Source: G963677085 sp963677085
Lineage (GTDB): Bacteria; Planctomycetota; Planctomycetia; Pirellulales; Thermoguttaceae
Assembly: GCA_963677085.2 (NCBI GenBank)
Contig: CAXXFH010000006.1
Coordinates: 682,001 to 746,000 of the forward strand
DNA length: 64,000 nucleotides
Reading direction: 5' to 3'
The notes beneath the pieces were generated by a model. That model was not told the DNA's origin, did no database searches, and saw only the letters and a program-made list of their open reading frames with translations. The position numbers and the translations under genes were made by a program. Below are positions 8,481 through 16,900 of the stretch, piece by piece; within the stretch, counting starts at the first letter, position 1, and every line of letters starts with the position of its first letter.

Positions 8481-10637
8481 ATGGTCAACACTCCCCTTGG
8501 TGACAATCTACTGGACCCTGGCGACGAGCAGTTCGAATCGCAGGGAGACGTAGCCCTGGGGGCCGGCTCGAAGAAGAAAAAGTCGGCTCTGGATTCGATT
8601 CGCGAGGCCCCGAAGTGGGTGCAAATCGCGGTTCCCGTGGCGTTGGGGCTGGTCTTGCTCGCCGTAGTCTCGTGGATGTTTTTAGGGGGAGACAAGAAAA
8701 AGCCGAGACGTCCGCTTCCGGCGTCGTCGATGGCGCAGCGGCCGCGGCCGGCCTTAGACGACGAGGAAGAGACTGCGGAGGGGGAGGGCGTTGAGCAGGT
8801 CGGCGATCCCGCCGCGCCGGAGTCCCCCGCCGACATGGAAGCCGAGACGGAACCGGGTGAGCGACCGGAGGACGTGGCCGAGTGGAAACGCGACGACTAC
8901 TTCGGGGCGCGAGCTGAGAACGATCCGAAACTGATCGCGGCCGTCGGACACCTGGGTGAGCGGTTTGCTGGCGACCCGCAACGGGCACCCGCGGCCGTCG
9001 GCTTGCTCAAGTCGCTTTTGGCGCCGCCCGCGCCCGAGGAACCTTCCGCGGAGGAAACGACCGAACGGTCGGGAGCATCCAGGCGTCGGCCGGTTCGCCG
9101 GGGACACGGCAGCAGCAACGACCTGATTACCTCCGTGGTGCAAGCATTGCATACCAACGGATCGGAGGCGGCACACCAGGTGATGCGCGAGCTGCTTGCC
9201 GGTAGCGTTGCAACCGAAGACGATCAGAGCGCGGTTGCCGCGGTGATGGAAGTGATGGGCGAGAACCCGTCGCCCGAGTATGAGGTCATTTTGTTGCAGG
9301 CCGTTACCCGGCCCGAGCAGTTGCGTCCCGCCGGCCGTGGCGACGTCACGGCGGAACAGCTTCGCCAGGACGCGATCAAACTGCTCCAGTCGACGGCGTC
9401 GGCATCGCTCCGCACGGAAGTGGCTAAGTTTCTCACGTTACCCACCACGCCCCATCAATGGCGCGAGCCGTTGGGAAAATTTCTCGAAACACCCGAGCCG
9501 GTCAACCTCGGGGCGCAAATGGTTTTGTTTGCCAGCGGCGAGGTCGACGAACAACTGAAAAAAAGGCTGGTCGACCAGTTCACCGCAGCAAGTTCCGATG
9601 CGCTGAAAAAGATGATGGACATCCCCGAGGTCTCGGCTAGCGGATCGCGCGGTGGGCGAGGGTCGACACGAATGTCGACACGCAGCCGGAGCGGTGACGA
9701 GGAGGATCCCAATCTGCCGTTTATGATGGCCGAGCGACTTTGGAATAACCAAGCGGCGGGAGCGTTCGCCGGCCGGGCAGCAATGACCAATTCGCTAGAG
9801 ACCGATGCTCCGCTGGTGGTGCTGGCCAGCACGATACCGGTCGACATGGTCCGCCACACCGTTTTTCGGACGCTCAATCGTCATTGGCAACAGGGTCCCG
9901 AGGCCTTGGAGTCGGCTGGCTGGGGGAAGAATCTCGTCACGGATCCTGGCTTGCTGGTTACCTTGAAGCTGATGCCGCGTGCGTGGCCGAAAGATTCCAA
10001 CGCGACGACACGGCGTGGCTCGTCGCGGTCGACCTCGAAGAATCGGTCGAACCGTTCGCAGCGAACGCGGTCGGGGCTTTCCGATGCGGCCAAAAAGGCG
10101 GAGGACGAACTAAAGGCCAAAGAGGCCTGGATGGAGGCTTCCGCCAACACGGTGCAACAGTGGTGCGATATGTTGCACGCGGCCGCCCTGGCTCAGGCCG
10201 AAGCGGCTCGGCTTGCTGGTCGCCGGCCGAATGAAGGCCATGCGATTGGGCGGTTGCGGCAAACGGAGTTCGAGATTCACGATGCGGCCGAAGTAACGGC
10301 CGAGTATTACCTGGCCTGGGGCGGAAAATCGGATAAGCTACCGGAGGTAAACCTTGGGCCGCTGGCTGTGTGCTACGTGCGGATCGAAGAAAATAATGCC
10401 AGCCTGAAAACACGGCGGGGATATTATCGTCGCCAGCTTCGGCTTCGCGAGGACTACGAATCGAAAGAGGGCATTTGGATGGACTACATCCGTGCCGTAC
10501 CCGACACGCGCCGGCAACGTTCGATCGACGTGTTGATTACCCAGGTCGATTCCGACAAAGACCGCGACAGCGACGAACCGGAGGAACTGATTATCGAAAT
10601 TCTTTCGGTCGAACTGAACGACCCGTCGGGAGTATAG
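8481..10637 (+). CDS. Uncharacterised single-pass membrane protein with long repetitive extracytoplasmic domain
   Basis: I do not recognise this 718-residue protein. It has a charged cytoplasmic N-terminus, one membrane segment at about residues 49-72 (VPVALGLVLLAVVSWMFLGG), and a Pro/Glu/Arg-rich linker to about residue 150. A mainly helical region follows with HEAT-like character (SAVAAVMEVMGENPSPEYEVILLQAV). Ser/Arg-rich low-complexity segments lie at about residues 390-415 and 510-540. The C-terminal 130 residues look globular and end in acidic sequence. The ATG at 8481 gives a sensible type II membrane topology. No operon partner is evident. It is probably a planctomycete-restricted envelope protein. 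Confidence 0.7.
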   Translation: MVNTPLGDNLLDPGDEQFESQGDVALGAGSKKKKSALDSIREAPKWVQIAVPVALGLVLLAVVSWMFLGGDKKKPRRPLPASSMAQRPRPALDDEEETAEGEGVEQVGDPAAPESPADMEAETEPGERPEDVAEWKRDDYFGARAENDPKLIAAVGHLGERFAGDPQRAPAAVGLLKSLLAPPAPEEPSAEETTERSGASRRRPVRRGHGSSNDLITSVVQALHTNGSEAAHQVMRELLAGSVATEDDQSAVAAVMEVMGENPSPEYEVILLQAVTRPEQLRPAGRGDVTAEQLRQDAIKLLQSTASASLRTEVAKFLTLPTTPHQWREPLGKFLETPEPVNLGAQMVLFASGEVDEQLKKRLVDQFTAASSDALKKMMDIPEVSASGSRGGRGSTRMSTRSRSGDEEDPNLPFMMAERLWNNQAAGAFAGRAAMTNSLETDAPLVVLASTIPVDMVRHTVFRTLNRHWQQGPEALESAGWGKNLVTDPGLLVTLKLMPRAWPKDSNATTRRGSSRSTSKNRSNRSQRTRSGLSDAAKKAEDELKAKEAWMEASANTVQQWCDMLHAAALAQAEAARLAGRRPNEGHAIGRLRQTEFEIHDAAEVTAEYYLAWGGKSDKLPEVNLGPLAVCYVRIEENNASLKTRRGYYRRQLRLREDYESKEGIWMDYIRAVPDTRRQRSIDVLITQVDSDKDRDSDEPEELIIEILSVELNDPSGV

Positions 10638-10725
10638 CCGCAGAGGTTGGGACTGGTGGCGGCGTTGCGTCAAGCCGCGACTGCTAGTCGCGTTTGACGC
10701 CTGTGCGGCCGATTTCTTCGTTGTA

Positions 10726-10843
10726 CAAACCTGTAGAAGTTTGTCTTTCCAGCAAGGATTTTTGCCACCAACGGGAGCGGGTTCCTGCCTCGGTGCGATA
10801 GCATCGGTTTGGTCGGCGGCCCTGCTGTCCCGCGGGTTGTCAG
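10726..10843. repeat. CAAACYT hairpin followed by a CAACGGGAGCGGG block
   Basis: CAAACCTGTAGAAGTTTG (10726-10743) is the reverse complement, apart from one base, of the hairpin at 53869-53886. About 25 bases further on starts the CAACGGGAGCGGGTTCCTGC block, whose roughly 70 bases match 43608-43675 closely. The block runs up to the stop codon of the receiver gene on the opposite strand. Confidence 0.6.
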
Positions 10844-11295
10844 CCGTTTCCTCCGGCCGGGCCGCTGGTGGCTTCCATGCCGTCGATGTACCGCTGGAGC
10901 CGCTCCAGCTCGTCGGTCACTTGGCGAAGCTTGAGCATGTTGTCGACCCGCTTGAGCAACTCGAGTTTGTTGACCGGCTTACTAAGGAAATCGTCGCAGC
11001 CGGCAGCCACCGCGCGTTCGATGTCGCCCAACTCGTTCAGGGCGGTCACCATGAGGATCATGATCTCCTGAGTGGCCGGGTTGCTTTTCAACTGTTTGCA
11101 GACCTCGAACCCGCTGAGCTTGGGCATCATGATGTCCAGCAGGATGAGGTCAGGCTGGAAATCGACCACCTTTTCTAGCGTGTCACGGCCGTCGACGGCT
11201 ACGGCGATCTCGCAATCCCGATCGACCAGGTAAGCTTCCAGCAGTTCGACATTGGGGAGGTTGTCGTCGGCAATGAGGATTTTGGGTAGAGACAT
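10840..11295 (-). CDS. CheY-like response regulator (stand-alone receiver)
   Basis: A 151-residue protein consisting of one receiver domain and a short charged tail. The acidic pocket is IADDN at about residues 8-12, the phosphoacceptor Asp is in LILLDIMMP at about 54, the switch Thr is in MVTALN at about 83, and the conserved Lys is in LSKPVN at about 106. It has no output domain, but the C-terminus (about 120-145) is predicted to be helical and could dimerise. Such single receivers act through protein contacts or phosphorelays. No kinase is adjacent; two hybrid kinases occur elsewhere in the window. It is divergent from the cytochrome pair. Confidence 0.85.
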   Translation of the reverse strand: MSLPKILIADDNLPNVELLEAYLVDRDCEIAVAVDGRDTLEKVVDFQPDLILLDIMMPKLSGFEVCKQLKSNPATQEIMILMVTALNELGDIERAVAAGCDDFLSKPVNKLELLKRVDNMLKLRQVTDELERLQRYIDGMEATSGPAGGNG

Positions 11296-11608
11296 CGGCC
11301 ATTCATGCCAAAGGGGGTGTTAATTGTTGGGCTATCCTAATGATTCCATCTCGGCCCAATATACGGGTTTGCGGCGGACGGGAAAAGGGGAAAGCCGACG
11401 GCCGACCGCGACCGAAATAGAACCGGTAGCTACCGCTATCGAGGGCTCGCGGTATCTCCGTTCTCGCGTTATGCTCTATCCCAGGCACGGCAGCCAAAAG
11501 ACCGAAGACCGGACGCGGCCGGAGAACGGATTTTCGTTCACTGGTCTTCGCGGTTAAAATTAAGTTGCCGAACCTCAGGCCTATCACGCGTTGGAGGCTT
11601 CCCACGCC
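11296..11608. other. Divergent intergenic region
   Basis: About 310 bases between the receiver gene (minus) and the first cytochrome gene (plus). It must hold both promoters. I see a TTAAAATTAA stretch near 11555-11565 but no convincing -35/-10 pair, hairpin or operator. Confidence 0.5.
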
Positions 11609-13009
11609 ATGGATTTTCCCGTCTTTCATCTCGATTTTTTCGGTAACCGGTTCCTGATTGCGGCCATTGCCTTTGTCCACGTGGTGATCAACCACTCGAT
11701 GGCCGTCGGGGCGATGCCGCTGATTACGGCCATGGAGTGGCATGGATTCCGACGCCGCGATCAGGCCTGGGACCAATTGGCCTATCGGGTGCTGTTCGTC
11801 TGCTTCGTCATCACGACTACCGTGGGGGCGTTGACCGGCGTGGGTATCTGGTTTTCGGCCTCGCTGGTCAACCCTAACGCCATCGGCAGCCTGATTCGCA
11901 TCTTCTTCTTCGCCTGGCTGACGGAATGGGTGGTCTTCGTGCTCGAAGTGATCTTCATCCTGATTTACTACCTCACCTGGAAGAGTTGGAGCGAAAACCA
12001 CAAACGACGCCACATTGGCTTTGGGATGTTTCTCAGTGTGTTTTCCTGGCTGACGATGGCCATAATCGTGGCCATTTTGGGGTTCATGATGAACTCGGGC
12101 GAGTGGCCGGTCACCCGAAGTTTCTTTTCTGGCGTGCTCAATCCGATTTACTTGCCGCAGTTGGCTTTCCGTACGCCGTTTGCCATGACGTTGGCCGGGC
12201 TGTTCGTGTTGTTCTTGATCCCGTTTCTTACCGAGCGCGGCGAACCGGTTCGCGCGAGGGCCACTCGATGGGTGTCGGTTTGGGTGCTAGCGTGGTCGGC
12301 GTTGAGTGCCGTCGGCGCTACGTGGTACTGGCACGTCATTCCCACGGCCATGTCCGATAACCTCCAGGTGGCGATGACCACTCAGGCCTTCACCGATTGG
12401 TATGGCTTGGTTCTCGACCTGCTCAAGGTGGCCATCGTGGCGATCGGCATCGTGGCCCTTTGGGGCTTGTTACTGCCGCGCTGGTTGCCCCGAGTGGCGA
12501 TGATCGCGCCGTTGGTGTTGGCAGTTCTTGTGTTTGGCTACTTCGAACGCGTGCGGGAGTTCATCCGCAAGCCGTACGTGATCGAAGGCTACATGTATGC
12601 CAACGGTATCCGCGTGGCCGACTATCCGCTGTTGAAGGAAGACGGCATCCTGGCCCATGCCACGTACGTGTCGGCGCGCGAAATCACCGACGAAAACCGC
12701 TTGGAAGCCGGCCGCGACGTGTTCGCCCTGGCCTGCACCCGGTGCCACACGACCATGGGCGTCAACGGTGTGATCAAGAAGTTCGAAAAGCTCTACGGCA
12801 AAGATCCGTGGGACTCAGAGGCGATCAAGGGATACATCGAGACGATGCACAACGCGCGGCCGTTCATGCCGCCGTTTCCTGGTAACGACGAGGAACTCGA
12901 CGCGTTGACGGCCTACTTGCTGCAGTTGCAGAGAAATCCGACACCGCTGGTCGGTGCCCAGGCGGCCGGTATCGAGTTGCCGGCGAAAGAGAGTGGGGCG
13001 GCCCTTTGA
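11609..13009 (+). CDS. Cytochrome bd-like membrane protein with C-terminal cytochrome c domain
   Basis: A 466-residue protein with about nine membrane segments and a C-terminal c-type heme domain (CTRCH at about residues 375-379, with a Met-containing MPPFPG axial-ligand region near 430). The membrane part resembles subunit I of cytochrome bd-type enzymes: FVHVVINHSMAVGAMPL near residue 25 and TEWVVFVLEV near 105. It lacks the GRQPW-like segment of quinol-oxidising CydA. From family knowledge, bd-like proteins carrying heme c form a separate branch of the superfamily (called OR-C) whose activity is largely inferred. The ATG at 11609 is chosen over one at 11591 because the hydrophobic start follows directly. 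It is cotranscribed with the next gene. Confidence 0.75.
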   Translation: MDFPVFHLDFFGNRFLIAAIAFVHVVINHSMAVGAMPLITAMEWHGFRRRDQAWDQLAYRVLFVCFVITTTVGALTGVGIWFSASLVNPNAIGSLIRIFFFAWLTEWVVFVLEVIFILIYYLTWKSWSENHKRRHIGFGMFLSVFSWLTMAIIVAILGFMMNSGEWPVTRSFFSGVLNPIYLPQLAFRTPFAMTLAGLFVLFLIPFLTERGEPVRARATRWVSVWVLAWSALSAVGATWYWHVIPTAMSDNLQVAMTTQAFTDWYGLVLDLLKVAIVAIGIVALWGLLLPRWLPRVAMIAPLVLAVLVFGYFERVREFIRKPYVIEGYMYANGIRVADYPLLKEDGILAHATYVSAREITDENRLEAGRDVFALACTRCHTTMGVNGVIKKFEKLYGKDPWDSEAIKGYIETMHNARPFMPPFPGNDEELDALTAYLLQLQRNPTPLVGAQAAGIELPAKESGAAL

Positions 13010-13070
13010 TGCAGATCGACAAGTTCATCGGAAACCAAACCTCCGCAGGTTCACGATACGGAGAAACCCT

Positions 13071-14444
13071 GTGAGTGAAACCCTGATGATGCCCGTTCCT
13101 CGCGATATCCTTCTTCCGTTGCCGTTGGATCGGATGTGGCTGGAGCTGTTGATCGTCGTGCTGTTTCTGGCTCACATTCTGTTTGTGAACCTGATGTTGG
13201 GCGGGTCGGTCCTTACGTTGGTTTACGAAATCCTTGGGCTGCGGCAGCGGCGCTACGATAACCTCGCACGGGAGATTGCCAAAACGATTACGGTCAACAA
13301 GAGTCTGGCCGTGGTGCTGGGCGTGGCACCGCTGTTGGCGATCAACTTGCTTTACACCACGCAGTTCTACTCGGCCAACGCCCTGACCGGTACGGCCTGG
13401 ATCTCGATCGTGCCGCTGGTGAGCGTGGCCTTTTTGTTGGTCTACTTGCACAAGTATTCTTGGGACCGCCTTGCGGAGAGTAAGGGTTTGCACATCATGC
13501 TTGGCGCGATGGCTACCGGGCTGTTGCTGTTTATACCGTTGATTTTCCTGGCCAACATCAACTTGATGCTTTTTCCCGAGCGCTGGTCCGAGGTCCATGG
13601 GTTTCTCTCGGCCTTGTGGCTGCCCAACGTGTTGCCGCGATACCTGCATTTCGTGGTGGCCTCGTTGGCGATCACCGGCTTGCTGGGCGTCGGCTGGTTT
13701 GGACGCCGTGAATACCCGGTGGCCGAGCGGTTGCCCGAGTTCGATCACGCAGCATTGCGGCGGCAGTTCTACGGCGTGGTCTTTGCGGCCACATTGCTGC
13801 AACTGGTCGTCGGCCCGTTGGTCTACTTCACGTTGCCGGTCAAGGGGATGACCGTGTTGCTCACGTTGGTAATTCTTGTGGGCCTGACGTTGGCGTTGGT
13901 TATGTTGCATCTGCTTTGGCGCGAGATTGTAGCGCCGGCGACACGTATCGGCCGGTATTTTGCGGTGATCGTGATTTTGTTGTCGGCTATAGTTCCGTGT
14001 ATGGCCTTTGCTAGGCACCTGTATCGCGAACAGGCGGTAGTCGTCCAAGACCAGTTGATGGCGCAGCGAACGGCCGACTACGAAAACCTGGCCGTGGCCG
14101 CCGCACGTCGGGCGGAGGCCGGTATCCAATTGGTCAAAGACAAAACCCCCTTGGGCGAACAGGTCTTTGCGACCTGCAAAGCGTGTCACGCGTTGGAAAA
14201 AACGCTCGTGGGGCCGTCGCTGGTGGAGATTTCGCAGATCTACCCGGACAACCCGGCCGGCATTGTCGCTTGGGCCAAGACGCCGGGCCGCAAACGGGCC
14301 GGCGTAGTACCTATGCCGTCGTTCGCCCACCTCGGCGACAAACGCTTGAAGGCCGTGGCCGAGTACATGCTCGACGCGGTCAAGCCGAAAGACGAGTCGC
14401 AAAACCAGCCACAAGACGAGCCACCGGTCGAGCAGCAACCATAA
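13071..14444 (+). CDS. Second bd-like membrane subunit with C-terminal cytochrome c domain
   Basis: A 457-residue protein with about eight hydrophobic segments and a C-terminal heme c site, CKACH at about residues 369-373, with a likely Met ligand in VPMPSFAHLGD near 425. LFLAHILFVNLMLGGSVL near residue 30 resembles the first helix of the preceding gene product and of CydA-type subunits. The two are therefore probably paralogous halves of one membrane complex. A GTG at 13071 with GGAGA six bases upstream is the likely start; ATG codons at 13086 and 13089 are alternatives. The tail is rich in Gln, Pro and Glu. The complex probably moves electrons between quinol, cytochrome c and an acceptor; the acceptor is not evident. 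Confidence 0.7.
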   Translation: MSETLMMPVPRDILLPLPLDRMWLELLIVVLFLAHILFVNLMLGGSVLTLVYEILGLRQRRYDNLAREIAKTITVNKSLAVVLGVAPLLAINLLYTTQFYSANALTGTAWISIVPLVSVAFLLVYLHKYSWDRLAESKGLHIMLGAMATGLLLFIPLIFLANINLMLFPERWSEVHGFLSALWLPNVLPRYLHFVVASLAITGLLGVGWFGRREYPVAERLPEFDHAALRRQFYGVVFAATLLQLVVGPLVYFTLPVKGMTVLLTLVILVGLTLALVMLHLLWREIVAPATRIGRYFAVIVILLSAIVPCMAFARHLYREQAVVVQDQLMAQRTADYENLAVAAARRAEAGIQLVKDKTPLGEQVFATCKACHALEKTLVGPSLVEISQIYPDNPAGIVAWAKTPGRKRAGVVPMPSFAHLGDKRLKAVAEYMLDAVKPKDESQNQPQDEPPVEQQP

Positions 14445-14485
14445 AAAGCCGCGACCGGCGGGCGCGCTAATCAGCACGATTTTTT

Positions 14486-14553
14486 CACCACGGAGGCACA
14501 GAGGTCACTGAGTTCCATGTGAAAAACTCAGTGCTCTCTGTGCCTCCGTGGTT
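14486..14553. terminator. Large near-perfect hairpin downstream of the cytochrome genes
   Basis: CACCACGGAGGCACAGAGG pairs with CTCTGTGCCTCCGTGG, and CACTGAGTT with AACTCAGTG inside it, around a loop of about ten bases. It lies between the convergent cytochrome and PrsW genes and could end transcripts from both sides. The same kind of sequence is a dispersed repeat in many planctomycete genomes; here I see one copy. Confidence 0.6.
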
Positions 14554-14601
14554 AATCCAGCACTGGCTGACAAGCAGCCCGTGGCACCCAACTTTCATTT
14601 T

Positions 14602-15148
14602 AGAACGTGTTTTGAAAATAGCGTACCCTCTCCCGCTTTTCGGGAGAGGGTGGCGGCGAAGCCGCCGGGTGAGGGCGGATTGCAGCGGGGAAGACGTTGT
14701 TTTCAAGAACATCGCCTTACTGCGAACGCCCCTCACCCCCGGCCCCTCTCCCCACGGGCATAGGTATCTACACATCTCGCCTCGCGGAAAACCGAAGGCA
14801 TTTCGTTGCAGTAGGTTCAGATAGCAGATAAAAACCACGAAGGTCACGAAGAACACGAAGGAAAAAATGAAACGAGAAGACTCCTCGATACGGCGATGCC
14901 CATTTGTAAGACGTGAAAGAGGAAGAAAATAGCTCTCGCAAAGGCGCAAAGGCGCCAAGAGAAAGCCTTTCAGCTTGGCGTCTTTGCGTGAAAATTCTTC
15001 ATGGTAAACAAGAAACGCACAACCCATTAAATGCCAAAAGGTTCGAGTACGTTCGGAAATCGAACGGTCGAGCGAGCACGCTGGTTGACTTGTGTAGATA
15101 CCTATGCCCCACGGGGGAGAGGGGAGAATGCTTTTCAAAACACGTTTT
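14602..15148. repeat. MITE-like element with AGAACGTGTTTTGAAAA ends, interrupted by another element
   Basis: The left end AGAACGTGTTTTGAAAA (14602) is matched by TTTTCAAAACACGTTTT at 15132-15148. Apart from the insertion at 14756-15109, its interior matches the uninterrupted copy at 47699-47888 in reverse orientation: GAGAGGGT, CCGCC..GGGTGAGGGCGGATTG and GGCCCCTCTCCCCAC are shared. No protein is encoded, so any mobility would depend on a transposase elsewhere. Confidence 0.7.
14756..15109. mobile_element. Non-autonomous element with 19-base terminal inverted repeats, nested copy 1
   Basis: GGGCATAGGTATCTACACA at 14756-14774 and its exact reverse complement at 15091-15109 bound a 354-base segment without a credible gene. 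Inside are CGAAGGTCACGAAG repeats and a CGCAAAGGCGCCAAG/CTTGGCGTCTTTGCG pair. The flanks read CCAC before and CAC after, whereas the uninterrupted outer element has a single CCAC. This indicates insertion with a short target duplication of 3-4 bases. A second copy is at 39574-40027. Confidence 0.75.
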
Positions 15149-15164
15149 TAGATTTGACGCAGCG

Positions 15165-15893
15165 CTAGAATTCTACGAACATCGCGCCCAAGTTGTAGAG
15201 TCCGTGTAGCACCATGGCGGCGACGAACCAGGGGAAGGCTACCGAGAGGTCGGCCGGTTTGCCGTCGTGGAGTTGGCGTTTCCAGACGCGAATGAGTCCG
15301 ACCGACGCAATGGCGGCCCAGACGGCGTGCAGCGGCATGCATAACGTCCAGCGGAAAGCAGCCAGTGCAGCGAGGTCCTTTACCCCGCTCATCGGGCCGT
15401 AGTAGTGGATGTAGAACAGGTTTTCGATGGTCCCAAACGCCAGTCCCGCCACGATGGCTGCGAAAATGAACTGCCACGAGGCGAACAGTCGATAGGGCTT
15501 CTTTTCGAGTAAAAAGACCATGCCCGACTGCTTGAGCAGTTCTTCGGTGACCGGTCCGAAGACGATCGCGTAAACAGCCCCGCTGATGCCCGGCCGACCG
15601 GTCAGCACTGCGCCAACGATGGCCAACGGTCCGGTGAGCAGGGCGGCCAGCAGGGTAACCGTCAGATTGCCGGCCAGCGTGCAGCGAGAGCGTTTCTCGT
15701 CGATCCACCGTTGCCACGTTCCGAAGTCGGCCTGTGCCGCGAGGGCCGGTTCGGCGTCCACCGAGTCGCGGAGTGTTTCCATTTCGTCGGCCGGCCGATC
15801 AGTCGGCGCCGCCCGATGCTCGGCCGGGTCGGGCTCGAACGACTGGCCGCTTAGCGTCGGTTCGTGTTCGATGGAGAAGTACTCATCGTCCAT
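15165..15893 (-). CDS. PrsW-like intramembrane protease
   Basis: A 242-residue membrane protein with a soluble acidic N-terminus of about 70 residues and about six hydrophobic segments. The PrsW-type signature is clear: TEELLK (Glu-Glu pair) at about residue 117, followed by GTIENLFY, PLHAVWAAI and VLHGLYN, which provide further Glu and His residues. PrsW proteins release anti-sigma factors or similar membrane regulators. The start at 15893 is the ATG that places sensible sequence before the first membrane segment; the 85 codons upstream overlap the next gene and look non-coding. It follows two YbjQ genes on the same strand, so the three may form an operon. Confidence 0.8.
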   Translation of the reverse strand: MDDEYFSIEHEPTLSGQSFEPDPAEHRAAPTDRPADEMETLRDSVDAEPALAAQADFGTWQRWIDEKRSRCTLAGNLTVTLLAALLTGPLAIVGAVLTGRPGISGAVYAIVFGPVTEELLKQSGMVFLLEKKPYRLFASWQFIFAAIVAGLAFGTIENLFYIHYYGPMSGVKDLAALAAFRWTLCMPLHAVWAAIASVGLIRVWKRQLHDGKPADLSVAFPWFVAAMVLHGLYNLGAMFVEF

Positions 15894-15936
15894 AGACGAT
15901 TTCCGCGGTTGCGTTTTCCAGTTGCGCTGCGGGGTG

Positions 15937-16401
15937 TTACTCCTCGCCAACCACGCGCATCGCCGTGCCGTAGGCCAACACTTCGACGCCCCCGGCTTGG
16001 TTCTGTTGTTTGCCTTGGATGGTCGTCGTTTGTAGGCGGACGTTCCACACCACATTGGCGCCGGCCGCTTGGGCCTGATCGAGCATTCGCACCACGGCCT
16101 CGCGCCGGGCACGCGCCACAAGGGTTTCCAAACTGCGGAACTCGCCACCGAAGAGTTTCCGCAGGCTGGCCGCGAACACTTTGAAGTAATCGGTGGCGAT
16201 CACCGCCTCGCCGACCACGAGCCGGGCGTCGGAGGCAAGCCAGTTCACCGGCAGACGTTTCATGTCGGACATAACGATGTTCGACAACTGCTGCTCTCGC
16301 AGGTCGAGATCGCGCAAATGCGCGCGTTCCACGGCTCCACCCACCGTGAGGCCGAGAATCAACAGAAAGGCGGTAATCACCAGGGCGATGATGTATTCCA
16401 T
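15937..16401 (-). CDS. YbjQ/UPF0145-like protein with N-terminal membrane anchor
   Basis: A 154-residue protein with one N-terminal membrane helix (IIALVITAFLLILGLTV) followed by a YbjQ/UPF0145-type domain. The domain features match those in the next gene: LFGGEFRSLETLVARARREAV, MLDQAQAAGANVVWNVRLQT and a VEVLAYGTAM end. The family folds as a small pentamer-forming domain of uncertain function, sometimes suggested to bind metals. The anchor would hold it at the cytoplasmic membrane. It sits between a soluble paralogue and the PrsW gene, which suggests a membrane-associated complex. Confidence 0.75.
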   Translation of the reverse strand: MEYIIALVITAFLLILGLTVGGAVERAHLRDLDLREQQLSNIVMSDMKRLPVNWLASDARLVVGEAVIATDYFKVFAASLRKLFGGEFRSLETLVARARREAVVRMLDQAQAAGANVVWNVRLQTTTIQGKQQNQAGGVEVLAYGTAMRVVGEE

Positions 16402-16444
16402 GGAGGTCTCCCAGGCAAAGAGAAGAAGCCCGACAAGGGGCGGA

Positions 16445-16774
16445 TCAACTCACATCGTCGGGAGCCAGAACGACGGCCGTGCCGTAGACGTAAAGCTCGG
16501 CCGCCCCCGCCGTAATCGAGCTGGTGGCGAAGCGGACGTTCACCACGCCGTTGGCGCCCAGTTGTTGCGCCTGGGCGAGCATTCGCTGCATCGCTTCGCG
16601 ACGCGATTCGACCAGCAACTCGGTGTAGCCCTTGAGTTCGCCGCCCGTGAGGTTCTTGAAGCTGGCGGCGATATCGCGGCCCACATGCTTCGCCCGAACG
16701 GTATTGCCTTGAACCAGGCCCTTGACCTCGACAACCCGCATGCCGGGCACAAACTCGGTGTTGACCACGATCAC
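16445..16774 (-). CDS. YbjQ/UPF0145 family protein
   Basis: A 109-residue soluble member of the YbjQ/UPF0145 family, length typical. Conserved blocks are VVEVKGLVQGNTVRA, the GGELKGYTELLVESRREAM helix, and AQQLGANGVVNVRFATS, ending in AELYVYGTAVVL. The start is a GTG at 16774, with AAAGGAG seven bases upstream. An out-of-frame ATG directly before it ends at once in TGA, so the GTG is preferred. It is the first gene of a probable three-gene set with the anchored paralogue and the PrsW-like protease. The biochemical function of the family is not established. Confidence 0.82.
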   Translation of the reverse strand: MIVVNTEFVPGMRVVEVKGLVQGNTVRAKHVGRDIAASFKNLTGGELKGYTELLVESRREAMQRMLAQAQQLGANGVVNVRFATSSITAGAAELYVYGTAVVLAPDDVS

Positions 16775-16800
16775 ATGAGAGCTCCTTTGGGGGTGGTGGT

Positions 16801-16893
16801 TAGTTGTCAGTGGTTAGTGCACAGTTGTCAGTAGTTGGTGGCGGGCTGTCTGCATTGCTACCCACTAACCACTATCTACTACCCACTATCCAC
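16801..16893. repeat. Inverted repeat of GTGGTTAGTG/CACTAACCAC type
   Basis: AGTGGTTAGTG (16809-16819) pairs with CACTAACCACT (16863-16873), with further short CAGTTGTCAGTAG-like and CTACCCACTATCC repeats. It fills the gap between glyA and the YbjQ gene. A shorter relative (GTGGTTAGTGGACAGCGG) lies at about 21450. Confidence 0.5.
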
Positions 16894-16900
16894 TGATTCA

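Noticed and set aside
12864..14477. Open frame of 537 codons opposite the second cytochrome gene
   Set aside because: Very rich in Gln, His and Arg with no hydrophobic or domain pattern; it reflects the codon bias of the real gene.
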